Shown here in pieces: positions 1-11,229 of a stretch of 64,000 nt of DNA (the stretch's first letter is position 1; every line of letters begins with the position of its first letter). Made by a program: the position numbers and the translations under genes. Source of the DNA: Thereva unica (lineage: Eukaryota > Arthropoda > Insecta > Diptera > Therevidae); assembly GCA_949987705.1 (NCBI GenBank), contig OX465281.1:105760266-105824265 (forward strand), written 5' to 3'. The notes under the pieces were generated by a model that saw nothing but the letters and a program-made list of their open reading frames with translations, did not search any database and was not told the origin of the DNA.

Positions 1-1043
1 CAAAAAGTTTGTACACGCTAAGGCTTTTTTGTTCGTGGACCGATTTCGTTTAAATTTTCAGAAAATGTTCTTTTAATGGCATAGTTTTGTAATAAGGAAT
101 TTCAACGAAATCGATTCACGAATAAAAAAGTTATAGCGATTTTAATTTTTCGAATTTTAAAAAGCCGTTGGAAAATTTGAATTTTTTGTGAGCATCAACG
201 TAGAGCTGAGTAGCCTACGATTGACACAAATGCCGTTTCAGTGAAGCGAATGAGAAACATAGAAAAACAAGCGTTTGTGTGGATTTTTGGCGGCATAACT
301 GACATAAAAAAACTCGGCCACTTTGTGCGTGCATTTTTTTATACTCTTTTGTGTATAGTATTATTGAGTTGTATTGTGTAAGGGGCTGCGGCTGCCGTTC
401 GTTTTTTGGCGAATGCCTTTAGAAATTTTAATTGATTCATTGCACCTTTAGAAATTTTGACTGATTCTTTTAAATGTGCTTTGAATGTTATTCCGGTTAA
501 TTTTGATTCGTTTTCGTGTGATTCTTTTAATATGAGTTGTCATTTTTGTCGTGCCAAACATTTTCTGACTGAAGTAACTTTACGTAATACTGGGGCATTT
601 TCTTTGTGTTGTCATAAAGGCAAAGTTAATCTACCTCCACTTTCTCAAAATTACTTTTTCAATAATTTTTTTGAAGGATTAACTTCGAATGAAAGTGGTA
701 TTAAAAGTCGTTCTAAATTTTTTTTTGCAAATATTCGTTCGTATAATGCTGCCTTTGCAATGATTAGCTCTGAGTGTAATTTGTCAAATGACACTGTAAA
801 TGGCATTTATCATTTTACCACATAGCCAAGCAAGACGTCATGGATGCGATTAAAAAAATCCTGGGAAATTTTAGATGCTCTGGAGCGACAATGGAAATGT
901 TTCATAGTAATTAAAAATTCGCCATTGCGAATAATTTTTTTTTAAATAAAAATATTTAAATTGAATTTAAATTCGAACAAATCGAGAATTTTATATATTT
1001 ATTGGTTTTGTGACCGAATTTCGGTAACGGGGATCCCAACTAG
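1..1043 (+). mobile_element. Helitron-derived copy A1 (5' end lies outside the window)
   Basis: The copy ends in CTAG (1040-1043) followed by T. A small palindrome, ACCGAATTTCGGT (1013-1025), lies 14 bases upstream, which is the usual 3' architecture of Helitrons (hairpin, short spacer, CTRR). Inside is a fragment of a Helitron Rep N-terminus (457-825). The same sequence recurs as copy A2 with a period of about 1062 bases. The true 5' terminus cannot be seen because the window begins inside the copy. No helicase or catalytic HUH residues are present, so the copy cannot be autonomous. Confidence 0.7.
457..825 (+). pseudogene. Helitron Rep N-terminal fragment (copy A1)
   Basis: This 122-codon open frame is a piece of the N-terminal zinc-binding region of a Helitron replication protein. 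The visible motifs are CHFCRAKHF (CxxC), then CCHKGKVNLPPL. They match in order and spacing the CPFCNALKF and CCSNGKVKLPPL motifs of the larger Helitron protein at 53149-54354. A following stretch, ANIRSYNAAFAMISS, corresponds to RNIRKYSSSFQMTS in that protein. The frame does not begin with ATG and stops before the HUH and tyrosine region, so it is a remnant rather than a working gene. The shared motifs are seen directly; Helitron origin follows from the family and from the CTAG end downstream. Confidence 0.7.
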
Positions 1044-2102
1044 TATATTATTAATAGGCAAACAAAACGTTTGTACACGCTAAGGCTTTTTTGTTCGTGG
1101 ACCGATTTCGTTTAAATTTTCAGAAAATGTTCTTTTTATGGCATAGTTTTGTAATAAGGAATTTCAACGAAATCGATTCACGAATAAAAAAGTTATAGCG
1201 ATTTTAATTTTTCGGATTTTAAAAAGCCGTTGGAAAATTTGAATTTTTTGTGAGCATCAACGTAGAGCTGAGTAGCCTACGATTGACACAAATGCCGTTT
1301 CAGTGAAGCGAATGAGAAACAAAGAAAAACAAGCGTTTGTGTGGATTTTTGTCGGCATAATTGACATAAAAAAACTCGGTCATTTTGTGCGTGCATTATT
1401 TATACTCTTTTGTGTATAGTATTATTGAGTTGTATTGTGTAAGGCGCTACCGTTCGTTTTTTGGCGAATGCCTTTAGAAATTGTAATTGATTCATTTAAG
1501 TGTGTTTTGAATGTTATTCTGCGTAATTTTTATTCGTTTTCATATGGTTCTCGGAATCTGAGTTGTATTTTTGTCATTCCAAACAGTTAACTGCGAATTT
1601 TGAGTGCAATTTATCGGTGAGTACTTACGTTTTTTTCCGCGTTTTCTTTTCGAAATGCCAAGACAACGACGGGGACGCTCGAATGTCGATTTTAGATCCC
1701 TTCGCGAAAATTTTCAATAATTTTTTTGATGGTTTAACTTCAAATGAAAGTGGTAATAAAAATCGTTCTAAAATTTTTTTTGCAAAAATTCGTTCGTATA
1801 ATGCAGCCTTTGCAATGATTAGCTCTGAGTGTAATTTGTTAAATGACACTGTAAATGGCATTTATCATTTTACCACATAGCCAAGCAAGACGTCATGGAT
1901 GCGATTAAAAAAATCCTGAGAAATTTTAGATGCTCTGGAGCGACAATGGAAATGTTTCATAGTAATTAAAAATTCGCCATTGCGAATAATTTTTTTTTCT
2001 TTAAATAACAATATTTAAATTGAATTTAAATTCGAACAAATCGTGAATTTTATATATTTATTGTTTTTGTGACCGAATTTCGGTAACCGGCATCCCAACT
2101 AG
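1044..2102 (+). mobile_element. Helitron-derived copy A2, tandem to A1
   Basis: From about 1069 this repeats copy A1 with few changes and ends with the same palindrome (2072-2084) and CTAG (2099-2102) followed by T. Between about 1555 and 1715 it carries different sequence from A1, including an ATG at 1655 that opens a short MPRQRRGRS-like start typical of Helitron proteins before a stop. The two copies are head-to-tail. Confidence 0.65.
1655..1880 (+). pseudogene. Helitron Rep N-terminal fragment (copy A2)
   Basis: An ATG at 1655 starts a basic peptide (MPRQRRGRS) that stops after about 21 codons. In another frame the block FDGLTSNESG to IYHFTT matches the end of the A1 fragment. The zinc motifs readable in A1 are destroyed here. 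The frames do not connect, so this is a broken relic. Confidence 0.5.
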
Positions 2103-2117
2103 TAATACTTATTCTCT

Positions 2118-2640
2118 TAATAAATAAATGTTTCTTAATATATCTGTGACAGTTATTTAATCCTACCTTGATAAATTCCAATAATGATTCATAGATTGCT
2201 TCACAAACTTCGATGATGAATTCAGAAATAGTTGATTTTCCGATTCTAAATATATGTGTGAGTGTCCTTAAAGTACATCCAGTAGCAAGAAAGTATAGAA
2301 CTGCTTGTAATTTTGTAATTGCATGAGTCGCACTTCTCAAAAGGGTATCTTTACGCTGAATTTGAGAGTGTATTTTCTCGTTAACAGAAAATTCACACAA
2401 CTTTCGGACATTCTCAAACTATCGAAGTATTCTTTGGGATCTTCCAATGCCAATTCATTCAGAAGACAGTTAGTAGCTCCTAGTTTATCTCTTCTTTTTC
2501 ATAACTTCTTTTTCTTAATCACACAAATTTCCTCATCCACCCCTTCTAAAATAGCCATTACGATTAGCCTAATCAGTTTATTCACTCTATTGCGTTGCAG
2601 CCCGTTCATCTTGCAAAACACTTGTGTACTGTACTAGACC
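2118..2640 (-). pseudogene. PIF/Harbinger-like transposase, N-terminal relic
   Basis: Read on the minus strand, one frame gives LLNELALEDPKEYFDSLRMS. After a frameshift near 2400, another gives QRKDTLLRSATHAITKLQ, LYFLATGCTLRTLTHIF and RIGKSTISEFIIEVCEAIYE. This succession is characteristic of the region ahead of the DDE domain in PIF/Harbinger transposases (DDE_Tnp_4 family). The catalytic DDE part is missing because the sequence runs directly into the 3' end of Helitron copy A2. An internal stop plus the frameshift make it nonfunctional. Confidence 0.65.
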
Positions 2641-2735
2641 GTAATGCGAACGATTTCTGTGCAGTAGCGAGTAATTTAGTCACTAAATTACTCGCTACTC
2701 TACTAAATTACTAGCCTAGTGCGAACTAGCCTTGA
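2641..2735. repeat. Palindromic subterminal repeat
   Basis: A perfect inverted repeat, AGTAGCGAGTAATTTAG (2663-2679) and its complement (2683-2699), has a 3-base loop. It is followed by another ACTAAATTACT copy and the block GCCTAGTGCGAACTAGCC. It lies just upstream (minus orientation) of the Harbinger-like relic, so it may be that element's terminal or subterminal repeat. No convincing target duplication was seen. Confidence 0.45.
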
Positions 2736-2758
2736 CTCGTAGTGTAATATCATAGACT

Positions 2759-3393
2759 CGCCAAGTTTTTAACTTGTAAAAAGTGGCAAAATATTGTATT
2801 TTAACATTTTTTACTGCACGTGCATTACCGGTGATAAGTTAGTTAGTGATCCGAGTGAATAAATTGAATGAAATTGATAAGGTGACCAGTTTTGTTTACA
2901 TTCATGGTGGTTTTTTCGTGTTAATTTAGGGAAAAAATGTTGGATTTAAAAGTGAATGAAGAAATTAAATTAAAAGTGAATTTAAAATGGTTAAAAATTA
3001 TTACGGAATAGTTATTAAAACATAAGTGCAAGTATCACCACACAACATGAATAACAATAACTTTTGAACTTTTTCATACACATTTTTCTGCTTTAATATT
3101 TTTAAAAATTATTCTTTAACAAGCTTTAGTCACTTTAAATTCACTTTTAACTCAATTACCACACAAATTCAACATATTTGCCCTAAAATAACTCGACAAA
3201 ACCACAGCGAATGTAAACAAAATTGGTCACCTTCACAATTAAACCATAAAAACATATTGATTCACTTAATTTTTTGAAATTGTTTTAATCCAATCACTGA
3301 AACACTAATCACTGGTAATCCAGGTGCAGAAAAAAGTGATAAAATACAATATTTTACAACTTTATATTGCAAAATAAACTTAAAAACTTGGCT
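2759..3393. mobile_element. Degenerate fold-back element
   Basis: The left arm (2761-2990) and right arm (3130-3391) are imperfect reverse complements. The ends read CCAAGTTTTTAA and TTAAAAACTTGG. Matching blocks include the TTTTGTTTACATTC segment near 2895 and its complement near 3205. No coding capacity was seen. It resembles a MITE or fold-back transposon of unknown superfamily. Confidence 0.6.
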
Positions 3394-3489
3394 CCACTAT
3401 GTTATTACACGAGAAATGTCCTCCATTCAAGCAAACGTAGGATCGGCACCGGCTGCTTCCAGGCCTGTAGCTTCGATTCGATTGCTGGA

Positions 3490-3670
3490 GGCCCTATCAG
3501 AACCTCAAATATTGCAAATTTAAGACATGATATGAACATGCAGCACGCTGCTTTGTTTGTCATTTTACCAGCCTCAGCCAATTGAAATACTTTTGATTGC
3601 AGCGTGCTGCATTATCATCTCATGCCCTAATTTGCTGCACGCTGCCAATTTTGATGTTCTGATACGGCCT
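3490..3670. repeat. Imperfect hairpin with GCAGCACGCTGC ends
   Basis: Bases 3490-3551 and 3599-3670 are imperfect reverse complements sharing CTATCAGAAC, a CATGATAT-like block and ATGCAGCACGCTGC, with a loop of about 47 bases. Short open frames across it are explained by the hairpin and carry no family signature. Confidence 0.5.
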
Positions 3671-5176
3671 GCGGACGATATTTGCGAAGGGGTTGAGGCT
3701 ATGGAGCGCAAGCATTGCAACTCCAATCCTTTAGCTATTAAGTTTATTATTATATGGGCATATGAAAATTCGTAGCCAAAGTCCGTTCACGATGTCAGTG
3801 GGTGAGGAGGTTTTTACCCAGAGGCTATGGAGGGAAATAAATTACATATCCTAGTTTTCAGCTAAAGCCGGCTCTAAACGATGCTATGAGCACTTTCCAA
3901 CGTTGGACGTTTGATGGTAGAACGCATTGTGTGACCGCTACTCGAACTACGAATGTCCAATGTCAAGCGTCCAACGATGGTGTTTAGACAGGTTCGGAGT
4001 GTTGTCACTCAAAGGTTGGAAGCGTTGATTCTGTATTTGCCGATACATTAATGTACTTAGTATGAAACTTTTCGTATCATATTTCAATTACCCTAACCCA
4101 CTCAATTTAATTGAGTAACAACTAAAAGAAGAAGCTAGTGAAGTGAACAGAATTTGGAAGTGACGTTTATTTCAGTATTGGCAAAGGAAGTAGAATGAAT
4201 CTACACAAGGTCGATGAACCCACAGGTGAGTTACGAGAGCATACCGGCAAAATGAGTACGCAACGTCTGGAATTCCTCATTGTGACAGAAGACACAGACG
4301 ATGTCCTATTGGATTGCCGGAGATTAGCCGAGCCAACTGCTGCACTGTAACCTACAGCTAAAGGCACGGCTAAGAGCAACGAACGTCTTAGACTATAATG
4401 GTACGATCGTTTGATCTACTCACTAAAGTGGAGGAGAAGCTAAATTCCTCAATCAGAAGCTAAGGCGGAAATGAACAAAAAGAAGTGAGTTGGGCTTAGA
4501 AGTACCAGTAGTATTATCAGGTAAATAAATGCTGGTCCAGCTTTGCGACGCATATTAAGCTTAATATTCATTACGTGTTGGTAGAAAATTACCCAGTCTT
4601 AAGAGAATTTCATGAGGCATTTTAAGCCCATCTTAAGATAATTGTAATTAGGCCTAATGACCCAACTAGTTGGTGATTTTAGTTAGGATTAGAATACGGT
4701 ATAACCGACAGCCGTGAGCGTGATAGAATAGAATAAAATATTTGTGTTGAAATTAAAAATTAGTCTTAAAATCACGCCAAAGAAGTATAACTTCTAATGC
4801 GTATACATAAGTACACACACCCACTGTTTTTTTTTTTTTTTCAGTTTATGTTATTTTCATCGCATTCATTCAACGGCAAAGAAAATATCGCGCGACTTGA
4901 ATTAAAATAGAAAGAATTCTACTGCGATTTCAATGTACGATTACTACAAACTTTTTTTTATAGGTTTATCCCGGTTGAGCCCCCATGTAGGGTTTTAAAA
5001 ATAAAAGAAATTATAATTTTAAAACACTATAAACTTTATTTCTTTAAATTAATCGCGATCGACCGGCGTCATCCACGTCCACGGCAAGAATTTTTTGTTT
5101 TGCTCTCTTGCAGCTGGAAGCTGCGTCCACGGCAGCGGTTTTTCGTTCTCTCTCCTCCCACATATATAGGGGCAGA
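3671..5176. other. No recognisable gene; degenerate noncoding sequence
   Basis: I see no coding signature. The stretch holds a poly-T run at 4828-4844. At 5030-5176 there is sequence with CA- and CT-rich blocks and a TATATAGGGG box (5163-5172) just before an R1 fragment. Short minus-strand frames at 4167-4379 and 5044-5405 show no family similarity. Confidence 0.4.
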
Positions 5177-5355
5177 GCGAATCGAAGATCCAGTAAAACA
5201 GGCATGTGATGCATCCATGCCTCGGCGCGCCGGCAATCGGCAACACCCACCAAACTTCTGGTGGAACGCCGAGATCAACGAATGCCGAAGGGCCTGCCTG
5301 AAAGCGAGAAGGAGAACTTAGAGAACTCGGAACCGTCCGGATTTCGATGAACTCC
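5177..5355 (+). pseudogene. R1-like LINE ORF2 fragment
   Basis: This is nearly identical to 8428-8606 in the large R1-like element. It encodes the same linker after the endonuclease (for example NPPNFWWNAEIDEC-like and AYLKARRRT-like stretches, with small changes). It is isolated, without endonuclease or reverse transcriptase, so it is a stray fragment of the same family. Similarity stops at about 5355, where a different noncoding repeat begins. Confidence 0.8.
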
Positions 5356-5705
5356 GGAAGTAAGTCCATATCCTTCGTGGTTCGGGCGATATCGTGCAGG
5401 TACAAAAATCACTTACGCTGCTTGAACAAAAAAACGGCTCGACCGAATTTAATGAAAATCTTTTCAGATCATATTTCGGTTAATACGCTTCGAGCGACAC
5501 CCCAACGAAGTCGATATCTTTTTTGGTTCCCGCGATATCGTGCAGGAAAAAATGACCACATCCGTACGCACACACAGACACACACACATACTTCCTCCCA
5601 ATTTTTTGATTAAAGTGCTCTTGGGACCTTGAAAGATGAAAATATGTCGAAATTTTCGATTTCGATTTTCGGACCGACTACAATAACTTCCTATACTGGG
5701 AAGTT
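5356..5705. repeat. Noncoding dispersed repeat with CA-rich tract
   Basis: The sequence has two similar blocks ending in CGATATCGTGCAGG (around 5386-5400 and 5530-5545). They are followed by a CACACACAGACACACACACA tract near 5569-5590, and then a region rich in TTTCGA motifs ending near AACTTCCTATACTGGGAAGT. This arrangement is typical of dispersed noncoding insect repeats, but I cannot assign a family. No ORF of note. Confidence 0.4.
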
Positions 5706-6780
5706 AATAATAAGATAGTCAAGAGATAGGGCCTACACGACCCACGTCCAAGCAGAGTGCAGAGTATTTAAAAATTGAAATCTCTCAGCAGTTACGAAAT
5801 TACTCCGTTTTAATTAAGTTGATCAATAAAATGCTTATTGTTACGAATAGTAACAAATTTTATTTTAAGTTGTAAGTTGTTTAGATAACATGAATAATAT
5901 TCCTCATATTAAAAAACAATGTATGCTAATCATTCTTGATTTGTAAGTTTTTTCACGTGTCTCTAGATAAAACAATTTCCCCATTACACGGGAAAATCGA
6001 AACATTATCCGAATAGCTGTGAGTATCGTACATGTTGAAAAAAATCAAAAATAGTAAAAGGAAAATTTGTTTTGAACAAGTACATTTAGTCGCAACAACA
6101 CATAACCCATATGAACGATCAAAAATCGAGATTTTAGCATTGCACTAAATGAATAGTGTTCCCGTATCAAATAAAAACTTTCCTGGCCGTCAAATACGTA
6201 ATTTTATACTATTTCTTGTAAAATATTCAAAAATTTGACGACACATTGAACTCTCATTGAATATACCAAAAGCGTTAAGAACAAATTTCCAATTTCTAAT
6301 GAATAAAATTCTTAATAATAATCCTTGCAATTCTCAATAAAAAAAATTCAATTTTGAATGTCGGTTTATGACACTATAATTAGCATATATTGTTTATACT
6401 ATAAGGAATATTGTTCATGTTATCTAAACAAGTTAAAATAAAATTTGTTAGGATTCCTAACAATGAGCATTTTATTAATCAACTTAATTAAAACGGAGTA
6501 ATTTTCGTAACTGCTGAGAGATTTCAATTTTGAAACACTCTGCACTCTGATTGGACGTGGGTCGTGTAGGCTCTATCTCTTGACTATCTTATTATTTATA
6601 TTTGTTATTCAAAAGGGAAATTTTCCTTTAGGTATTCTTGATGTTTTTAAGCATATCCGATACTCACAGCTATTCGTAGAATGTTGGAAATAAATAACAT
6701 AACGTGAAAATGGATTTTCCCATGTTATTTAAAGGGGGAAATTGTTTTATCTAAAGGCCACGAAAACTAATGTTAGAAAT
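5706..6780. mobile_element. Nested fold-back element(s)
   Basis: An outer pair, 5706-5925 and 6400-6597, is inverted. The ends read AATAATAAGATAGTC and GACTATCTTATTATT, with CTACACGACCCACGTCC inside. A second pair is also inverted, about 5940-6040 against 6655-6775, sharing CGATACTCACAGCTATTCG and GGGAAATTGTTTTATCTA. Because the second right arm lies outside the first, two related fold-backs overlap or one was rearranged. No coding content. Confidence 0.6.
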
Positions 6781-6873
6781 TTTTTAAAATTGATAATTTA
6801 CTTTTTGACATCTAAATAATCGATTTTACCAGTCCTCTCATAAATATCTTTAATTTGGGAAATAACGGCCACC

Positions 6874-7693
<820 letters not shown>

Positions 7694-9013
7694 GGTTCTT
7701 ACAGATTAACCTGAACCACTGTCAAGCGGCACAAGATCTGCTGGCACAGACAGTCTACGAGGAGAAAATCGACGTCGCAATCGTCTGCGAGCAGTATAGA
7801 AACGTGCACAGCGGCGTCTGGATAAATAATAGCAGCGGTACGTCAGCGATATGGACGTGCGGGAGCCGAGCCATGGAAGATACCATGAGAAGCCCAGAGA
7901 ATGGCTTCACGCGGGCAAAAGTAGGCGGAATACACGTCTACAGCTGCTATGCGGCGCCAAGCCTGACACTAGACGAATACGAGTCGATGTTGGAAAGATT
8001 AGCCGCCGACGCGAGTCGTTATCACCCGGTAATATTAGCGGGTGATTTCAATGCTTGGGCTGTCGAATGGGGCAGTCGACAAACGAATGCAAGAGGGCGC
8101 ATACTCCTAGAAGTATTCTCGCGACTAAATGTGGTGTTGGTCAACACCGGAGGCGAAAACACCTTCCAAAGGGGTGGGAGAGCGTCTGTAATCGACATCA
8201 CTTACGTGAGCGATTCAGTGGCCAAGGACCTACAATGGCGGGTGAGCGATTTGTACACGCACAGCGACCACCTAGCCATCATCTTCGAGATTGGCCAGGG
8301 TACAGGAAAAAGGAATCCTATCTTTGGAGCGAATAGAGGATGGGCCGTAAATAAACTCGACACAGAGGTGTTCGAGGAAGTATTCCTGCATGATACGAGG
8401 TCGGCAGGAGGTGCCAGGGAAGGGGCAAAGCGAATCGTAGATTCACTAAAACGAGCATGTAATGCATCCATGCCTCGGCGCGCCGGCAATCGGCAAAACC
8501 CACCAAACTTCTGGTGGAACGCCGAGATCGACGAATGCCGAAGGGCCTACCTGAAAGCGAGAAGGAGAACTCAGAGAACTCGGAACCGTCCGGATTACGA
8601 TGAACTCCTTCAGAGATATAAGGAAGCGAAGAAAAGGCTGAACAAGGCCATCGCTAGAAGTAAATCCGAGCACTTCAAAAGATTCGGCAGAGAAGCAGAC
8701 TCGGACCCCTGGGGTGAAGCCTTTAAAATGGTTATGTCAGCGGTCAAGGGCAAACGCTGTCCGCCGATCACCTGCCCCGCGCTGCTCCAGAGGACTGTGT
8801 ACGTCCTGTTTCCACAGAACGTACGCACCGTCGAACTACCAACCCTTCAGGTAGACCCAGAAGAGGTACCTGCGGTGACCGCAGATGAGATTCTAGAGGC
8901 TGCAAAAAAAATACAGGTGCGGTCATGGGACCCCCGACAGGAACGAAGTTCCTTACGATTTTTCTACAACTGCGAATATAACTCCAAATAAAATCTGTAT
9001 ATTTTATTTATTT

Positions 9014-9075
9014 TTACTTGATATCGAAGGGGTTGTGAAGAAAATGGTAATCCGCCCCCTTGAGATGGCCGCCAT
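9014..9075. repeat. Single remnant of the 59-60 kb satellite family
   Basis: The block GATATCGAAGGGGTTGTGAA, then GAAAATGGTAATCCGCC and CTTGAGATGGCCGCC, matches the unit of the array at 58852-60697 almost base for base. It directly precedes the RTE-like coding relic. Confidence 0.8.
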
Positions 9076-9090
9076 TAAACTAACGATATA

Positions 9091-10345
9091 GCCGATATAT
9101 AAACTAAAAAACAACAAATCTCCGGGCAAAGATAACATTGTACCAGAGCTATTAAAAAAAGGAGGTGAAAACGTAATATTAAGCCCGCATGAAATCGTAA
9201 CACTAATATGGACCCAGAAACTAATACCATCGGAATGGAGCGAGGGCATTGTGTGCCCTATACAAAAAAAAGGAGATCAGCTAAACTGCCGTAACTATAG
9301 AGGCTTCACTCTACTGAACGTAGCATATAAAGTATTTTCAAATATTTTATACGTTAAACTGCAGCCTTACGCAGAAGAAGCTCTGGGAAACTATCAAAGC
9401 GGTTTCCGTCCCGGAAGATCTACCACAGACCATATTTTCACTCTTAGGCAGCTCCTAGAAAAGGCGAATGAATGTAACATTAACATACATTCACTATTCA
9501 TAGACTTCAGAAACCCTATGATAAAATAAAACGTCAAGAGTTGTACAAAGCTATGGAGTACCTAAGATTCCCCAAACTCCTCGTAAATTTGACCGAAATG
9601 ACAGTGAAAGAGGTATTACGCAGAATAAGAATTGAAGGAGAGCTATCAAAACCATTCAACGCCACAGTAGGACTAAGACAAGGAGATGCCCTATGCTTAC
9701 TATTTAACGTAGCTATGGAAAAAGTGATAAGAGACGCAGGAATTAACACCGCGGGCAGTATTTTCAACAAGTCGGTACAAATATTGGCGTACGCTGACGA
9801 CATCGTAATACAAGCCAGATCCCCCGTAGCAATGAAAGAAGCCTTCATATCGCTAGAAAGAGCAGCAAAGAAGTTCGGACTAGCAATTAATGAAGAGAAA
9901 ACGAAATTATATGTGCATCTCCAAAAGACGTTATGATCGCCAGAATATGACAATTGATACATACAACATCGAAGCAGTAAAAGAATTTATATATCTAGGG
10001 ACGCTAATTTCAAAAGACAACGACACGACATTAGAAGTTAAAAGGAGATTAGCGCTGGGAAACAGATGCTACTTGGGGCTACGTAAACATTTCTTATCAA
10101 GGAACATATCAAGAAGCACTAAAGTAAAACTGTACAGAACTCTTATAAGGCCAATACTACTGTATGGATCCGAAACCTGGACATTAAGAAGTAACGAAGA
10201 ACACCTCCTAGGGTGCTTCGAAAGAAAAATCCTGCGCACTATATATAATATTGGAGGAGAAGATACAATCACGAATTGTATCAGTTGTATAAAGATACAA
10301 ACATCATAAAAACTATAAAAATTAACAGAATCCGATGGGCACAGC
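9091..10345 (+). pseudogene. RTE-like LINE reverse transcriptase relic
   Basis: Three successive frames rebuild part of a non-LTR reverse transcriptase. The first has NNKSPGKDN, NCRNYRGFTLLN and GFRPGRSTTDH. After a frameshift near 9515 the second has GLRQGDALC and the catalytic AYADDIV. After another shift near 9930 the third has YLGTLIS, RPILLYGSETWTL and FERKILRTIY. This is the same family as the intact copy at 41657-43231, which has the same motifs in order. The endonuclease half is absent and the C-terminus breaks near INRIRWA. Family assignment to RTE or a related clade is by motif style only. Confidence 0.7.
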
Positions 10346-10393
10346 CTACTGTATTCTACCTATGATGCCTTTTCATTTGACACCCGTATCAAG
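10345..10393. repeat. Single remnant of the GGTATCAAATGAAAGG satellite family
   Basis: TATTCTACCTATGATGCC and TTTTCATTTGACACCCGTAT correspond to the TATTCTACTTATCATACC and TTTCATTTGATACCCATGT blocks of the 59-60 kb array. The rest of 10394-10703 shows nothing recognisable apart from the terminal inverted block. Confidence 0.7.
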
Positions 10394-10703
10394 TTGCTAG
10401 ATTTGTTTACACACAAGATACAGGTGAAGCTATTATAAAGCGTTTAAAAAGACACAGAGAGGGAGATTCCATTCATTTCAATAAGAAGGCATAACCATCT
10501 ATCTTCGATAATCTCCATTTCATCTTATAGTTGCAAATTGGTTCCAATTTCTACAGAAAAACACTGAATTCTGATTTTGTAAATTCGTAAATGGCCTACT
10601 GGGATCGATACTCGCACGCATACATACACAGAATACCGCATTTTTTTACGTGACAATTTCTCCTAATTCACTCTACCCGCAAGCCGCGTTAAGGAACTTC
10701 GTT

Positions 10704-11229
10704 CCAAAAAGGTAGCCATCAACAAAGCCCCTGGTATGGATGGCATACCAAATAAAGCGGCGAAGCTAGCAGCTTCAATAGCGCCAGACAGGTTCGCTGA
10801 AGTCTTCACAGCGTGCCTGAGAGAGGGGATCTTCACGGGAGCGATGGAAACAGCAGAAACTCGTGCTCCTACCGAAGCCGAAGAAGCCTTTAAGGGACCC
10901 ATCGTCCTACAGACCGATATGCCTCCTTAGTTGCATAGGCAAACTTTTCGAGCGGGGGATCTGTCACAGGATTCTCCCTAGCGTCGAAAGGGCAGGTGGC
11001 CTGTCGGACAAGCAATTCGACTTCAGAAAGGCAAGGACGACAACTGATGCAGTCAATATGGTGGTGGGCATAGCAAGAGCCGCCATAGAGAAAAATCACT
11101 GCTGCGCATTGATAACCCTCGACGTAAAAAATGCTTTCAACTCAGCGGGGTGGAGCAAAATAGTTGAGGCGTTGATCAAGCTAGGCACACCAAAGTACCT
11201 AGTGCGTGTAGTGGCCGACTGCCTCCAGT
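10704..11229 (+). pseudogene. R1-like LINE ORF2, N-terminal reverse transcriptase part
   Basis: This continues the R1 element. NKAPGMDGIPNKAAKL is followed by a frameshift near 10860 into LLPKPKKP, SSYRPICLLSCIGKLFERGI and the catalytic motif A region, ALITLDVKNAFNSAGW. The piece ends in VVADCLQ at 11229, where a Jockey-like LINE begins. The remaining fingers, palm motif C and thumb lie 15 kb downstream at 26414. It is a pseudogene because of the frameshift and the interruption. Confidence 0.75.

Larger units (their letters stand above)
8924..10703. mobile_element. Composite insertion inside R1 (RTE-like LINE plus satellite remnants)
   Basis: R1 coding sequence stops at about 8923 and resumes at about 10704 with a matching A-run on both sides (AAAAA). 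The insert begins with a block containing GGAACGAAGTTCCTTA (8941-8956) and ends with its reverse complement, TAAGGAACTTCGTTCC (10688-10703). This is a 16-base inverted match that could be terminal repeats. Inside are two remnants of the GGTATCAAATGAAAGG satellite family and a decayed RTE-like LINE. Which element carried the insertion is not certain. Confidence 0.55.

Noticed and set aside
3367..3775. Two overlapping 72-codon frames
   Set aside because: They cross a hairpin and are near mirror readings of its two arms.
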